Shown here piece after piece: positions 60,022 to 64,000 of a DNA stretch of 64,000 nucleotides; position 1 is the stretch's first letter, and each line of letters begins with the position of its first letter. A program made the position numbers and the translations under genes. Under the pieces are notes generated by a model. The model saw only the letters and a program-made list of their open reading frames with translations, did not search any database and was not told where the DNA came from. Origin of the DNA: Uloborus plumipes (lineage: Eukaryota > Arthropoda > Arachnida > Araneae > Uloboridae); assembly GCA_038373865.1 (NCBI GenBank), contig JAXGGA010004450.1, positions 1 through 64,000 of the forward strand, in the 5' to 3' direction.

Positions 60022-60560
60022 CAGTGGTTGGAAAAGCTACATTTCTTTTGTGGGGAACTACAGCTACGACTACTTTTTTTTAAAAATGTAGCGACTACAA
60101 ACTACTTTTGAATTGCAGTCGCTACTTCGCTACTTTTTAAAAAATAAATCAATAAAAAGCATACACCGTTTGAGGATTGGCCGAAAAAATTTGAAAAGTG
60201 GTTTACATTAATAAATTAACTCATTTGAATATGAAATAGAACTAGGAATTGTCTTATGAATTTATTTGTTACTTTTCCTTTTTGTACCTTTTTTTTTTTT
60301 TTTGCTAAAATTTGTCCTTTTTAGATGTTTTTTTTTACAATTTTTACGAATATTCGCCACAAGAAAGGATTCAAAAGTTGAAGGATTGAAAGAATTCAAC
60401 CTTCATTTTTTTTTTTTTTTTTTTTGTCACTGAGTATTTAGGTATATTAGGAACTCACTACTCTGTTTTTTTTTTAAAAGTAGTGCGCTCCACTACAAAC
60501 TACTAAAAAATGTAGCTACTACAGTTTTCGCTACTTGTAGCGCGTTATTGCCGACCACTG
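60022..60560. mobile_element. Small hAT-type MITE (CAGTGGTTGG ends)
   Basis: The ends CAGTGGTTGG and CCGACCACTG are inverted, with flanks GGAGTAAG (60014-60021) and GGAGTAAA (60561-60568) matching 7 of 8. The interior has mirrored GTAGC.ACTAC phrases and poly(T). No coding capacity. Confidence 0.88.
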
Positions 60561-63500
60561 GGAGTAAATAATTTAATTTGATTAAGGAATAAGGAAGATC
60601 TGAAACGAAATGTCTTGTTGGAATTTGGTGATTTTTTTTTCAATTAATGCAGCCAGTAAAAAATATTTCATTGGGCTTGTTGATTCAACGTTTGGACGAC
60701 CAGCAAAAATCAATTTTGAACAGAATTGTTAGATGATATGCCACTGGTCAAGAGTAAATCACTAGAAATTTTTGGAAATGATTTTTTTTTTTTTTTTTTT
60801 TGAGTGCATTAAAGATATAGTTGTCAAAATTTTTATGTTTAAGCTTTCTTTTCTAATTTAGTCTATTTTACTTAATCAATTTTAAAGCCCAACAGTTAGA
60901 ACATAATTAGAAGTTTTTGTCTGATTTTCGACACACTATTATTGTAAGACAACTGCTTAAATTTATTCCAAATAAACCTGCTTTTAACATACAATTTCTT
61001 CACTCACATACGGTTTTCTAAAACTCGCAGCTGTTTGGCAGCATTCATCTCTCAAAAAGTCGCCAAGCAAAACCTTTCGTGAATTACCAGATATAATTAT
61101 GTTATTATGTGAATCAATCATACTAAAAGCACAATCGGTATGTAAGCAATAAGTGATGCGTAACTTCATGCAATTCGCCAAATAACAAGTACTTAGCCTA
61201 TTTGTAAGAGGTTGCGACTGATGGAAATCTGTTTAACAATAACAAAGTCGTTAAGAGGTTGTGACCAAGCAGAAATAAGAGAAAAGTGTAACAAAAACAG
61301 ACTTTATCAGCAGTAATAATTATGACACATATAGCACAACTGTCTTTAAAATGAAGTACTTTAGCTGAAAATTATACTAGTAAAAAGTTAATGATTACAT
61401 TAAAATAAGCAATTAAATATTTTCTTGAACATACAATTTTCTAATTGTACGGTAGACCAACTGTTGATATGTAATGATGGTAACGATCAGGTCTTGTACA
61501 CTCACAATTTTTTTTTAGTTTTCTTTCCAGATCCTTTACTAAGAATTTCAAGCGTATAATATGTCAGATAAACCATAAGCATAGGTTTTGTGACCTGGTT
61601 AATGACACCTACTCTAAGGTACGCACTTTCCCTACCTAGCAGGGTAAGTGCGTCCACCTTAAATTATGTGAATATGAGCAGGAAAAAACTTCTGGCACAT
61701 ATTAAATATGTTAGGTAGTTGCCTTGGGATAATTCCTAATACTAGAGATCAGTACTTGCATGTATGGATGAAACGCAATCAGTGATATCCCACGTGTCTT
61801 GCGAACAACTGTGATTTGAAGATTGAGAGAGTTGTGTCTGTGATTCTTCCTTTGTCCTTTTAATAAGACCAAGTGAGCAAATGTAAGTGGTTTTTATTTA
61901 GTAATAAGCACTTATAGTCTACATAGTTTATTTTGGTTTACTACATTAATCAGTCTGTGTTTAAGCCAGGGTTCGCACTTACCCCTTCTTAAATGCAAGA
62001 TGAGACATGTGCGTCCAATAGCGTTGTTGTAAGTGCGTACCCCTGTGATTTTCTTTAATTCTATTTGTATAGTAGATCGTAAGGTGACCTGAGTGAACAA
62101 ATCGTTTTCTTTCTTTCTTTTTTTTTTTTAATAAATATGGTTTAAAAATATTTTTCTTATTAGAATCAGCAGCAGTAAGAAAAAACACAAAATAAAGAGC
62201 AAAAAAAAAGAAAAGAAAATAATTGATCATGATATGATACTTGTACTTTTTTTTTTCTTGTACATTGAAAAAGTTTTTCACAAGGTGTTCTTGATTTTCT
62301 TAAATATAATTTATTCATTACTCCACCTTCGTTTTTTGAATCAGTTGGTTCCTTATTTAGTGTTTCACTTAATTTCATTGCTTCATTTGTCTTTCTGGTT
62401 TAAATTAAATATAGCTTATGATCGCTATTTTCAACGAAAAATGTACTAACTGATATCTAAAAGCCAGTATATTTCAGAGGTAATGAATAAAATTGAAATC
62501 CTATGCCGCATTCAATGTAAATATAAATACTTGATGGAAATGACGTCGGATTTATAATCGGCTTATAAAAGAGTTATAAGCAAAATTAAAGGTGAATTAC
62601 GAGAGTCGGATTTTCCACGTAATGGTACACACTCGCCTCATCATAATGGTACGACTCACTTGCTCTGCATAATAGTACGCATATGCCTCATGATAGTGGT
62701 ACGCATTTACCCCCACCTTACTTTAAAGAAAGGGAAAGTGCGTACCGTCATATAAACAAATTTTAGTTAGAGTATTTGATCAAAATACCCCATGTATGTT
62801 ATTAGTAGCTATTACTCAAAAGAAACAACTTGCATTTCTTGACTTCAATTGCTTGGTATGACCACAAGAGAAACTGAAACAAAACCTTCTCAATCTTTAC
62901 TTTAGAGTTTTTTTTTTTTTTTTTTTGAAGACATTTAAGTTGTCTCTGATTGTGTTTCGTCTATTGAATCCAGGCCTGAATTCTACCTATTGAAATTATC
63001 ATTAGACAGTTATCTAACATAGTCGATGTGTTGCAGAAGCCATTTCAGGACAGTGTTCATATAATTCCCAGTGGACGCACTTACCCCGTGGACGCACTTA
63101 CCAGAACTCACCCTATTTATTTTTTCCCCAAATGTGAAGAGGGAAAAACCTAAACAGTGGTTGAAATATTAAGTCCATTTATAAAAGTTTCATTTTTATT
63201 AACGGTTTTAGCCAGGACTCACGTTAGGGGTGGGGACAGGGCTACGCGTGCTACACAAAAGCTATGGAGCTCAAATTCACAAAACTGCTTCAACGTATTA
63301 GCAACTAAATTCACTTTAAACTCTTAATGTTTCAGACCTAGAGTGTTATAAACTTTTTTACAACATGAGCCTAGACATAGCAATTCGTTTCACAAAGCAG
63401 ACCCGCCATTTTGAAGCACTTTTTTAAGGATCCTAGATGCTTAGGATGAAAATTTTATGTGTAGTAGTTTCAAAGATATACTTTCACTTCCCTAAAGTAT

Positions 63501-64000
63501 CATCCAAATCAGAAATGGTCGGAGTCGACATGCTTTTCAGCGACTCCTTTGATCCAATATCCGTCCGACTCAGACTCCACCGCCCTGGTAACGATACCTG
63601 TTACCAAATATTTTATCGTGCAACGAGACCCAAGCAAATGGTTCTGGTCGCTCAAATTTACTGCTTAATGTAGACTCTTTGCTAACGAGCGATTCACTTT
63701 TATGTTTACTAAACCAGTGACAATTTCCATTTCCTGGTAGCTAAATTCTATCAGAATTCGGATGCAATAATTTAATTCGACATTTAATTATGCTTTATCT
63801 TTTTTCTCAGAATGAATAAATTGTTTTGTATGATGTAGAAGTACACGATGACACATAGCTGGAATATCATTTTTCTTTTTAGCCGCCTTCAACAAAGGAG
63901 GAGGTTATACAATTCGTCGGAGGTGTTTTTTTTTTTTTTTTGTATGTTGTAAGATTTCTCGAAGACGGCTGGACCGATTTCAAAAATTCTTTTTTGTTTG
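60561..64000. other. Right-hand flank, no gene recognised
   Basis: No exon was placed with confidence. A minus-strand segment at about 61006-61118 sits between an acceptor-like GTGCTTTTAG and a donor-like GTATGTGAG or GTGAGT and reads MIDSHNNIIISGNSRKVLLG and on to SFRKP. It could be an exon, but I recognise no domain. Multiple GTGCGTAC-type motifs occur at 61610-63110. A 63515-63590 stretch rich in GACTCCGAC-like phrases and the end segment (GACGGCTGGACCGATTTC) look like repeat fragments. Confidence 0.4.

Overview
This is eukaryotic, strongly A/T-rich, intron-dominated DNA, almost certainly from an arthropod. A chelicerate/spider-like genome would fit the long introns, the dense nested DNA transposons and the tRNA-derived SINEs, but that is inference. 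No bacterial operons, rRNA, CRISPR array or true tRNA gene is visible. All splice sites below were placed by hand from GT/AG signals and checked for reading-frame phase. They are not backed by transcripts.

Two host genes are supported. (1) Plus strand, 4445-17252: a four-exon gene for a small divergent protein kinase of about 392 residues. It keeps the P-loop, the Lys/Glu pair, the catalytic Asp and the metal-binding Asn/Asp. HRD has become HLD, DFG has become DFS, and the tail is basic. (2) Minus strand, 51907 down to 21574: fourteen phase-consistent exons (2730 nt, 910 codons, open at both ends) from the tail of a class XV unconventional myosin (Myo15/Sisyphus-like). Reading 5' to 3', they encode proline-rich linkers with a long poly-proline run and a KWRWPPP motif, a charged Ser/Pro-rich region with a short coiled coil, a FERM-like helical lobe plus PH-like lobe, an SH3 domain split by an 11.5-kb intron, and a post-SH3 linker. 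The motor, IQ and first MyTH4 parts would lie upstream, beyond 51907 and possibly beyond the window. The second MyTH4-FERM would lie below 21574 and was not found. If it lies off the left edge, the kinase gene is nested antisense inside a myosin intron.

The rest is mostly transposon sediment. Left third: a hAT-type MITE in kinase intron 1 (4909-6052); a 2.8-kb foldback palindrome (9411-12179) with 1.2-kb arms, a TA duplication and a SINE inside one arm, flanked by two mirror-image arrays of a 16-bp minisatellite; a mariner relic (16130-16310); and Tigger/pogo-like and TA-flanked MITEs near 20-21 kb. Middle: a degraded tandem family of protein-like repeats (30.7-33.5 kb) split by a CATCGATG-rich element; paired inverted MITEs (29.3 and 39.4 kb); and a tandem 115-bp repeat (36 kb). 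Right third: a 6950-bp composite hAT element (52959-59908) with an exact 8-bp target duplication. Inside it are a 2.5-kb inverted-repeat element that itself holds a nearly intact Tc1-like transposon, a six-copy 145-bp tandem array and a near-perfect hairpin. A second small hAT element follows at 60022-60560.
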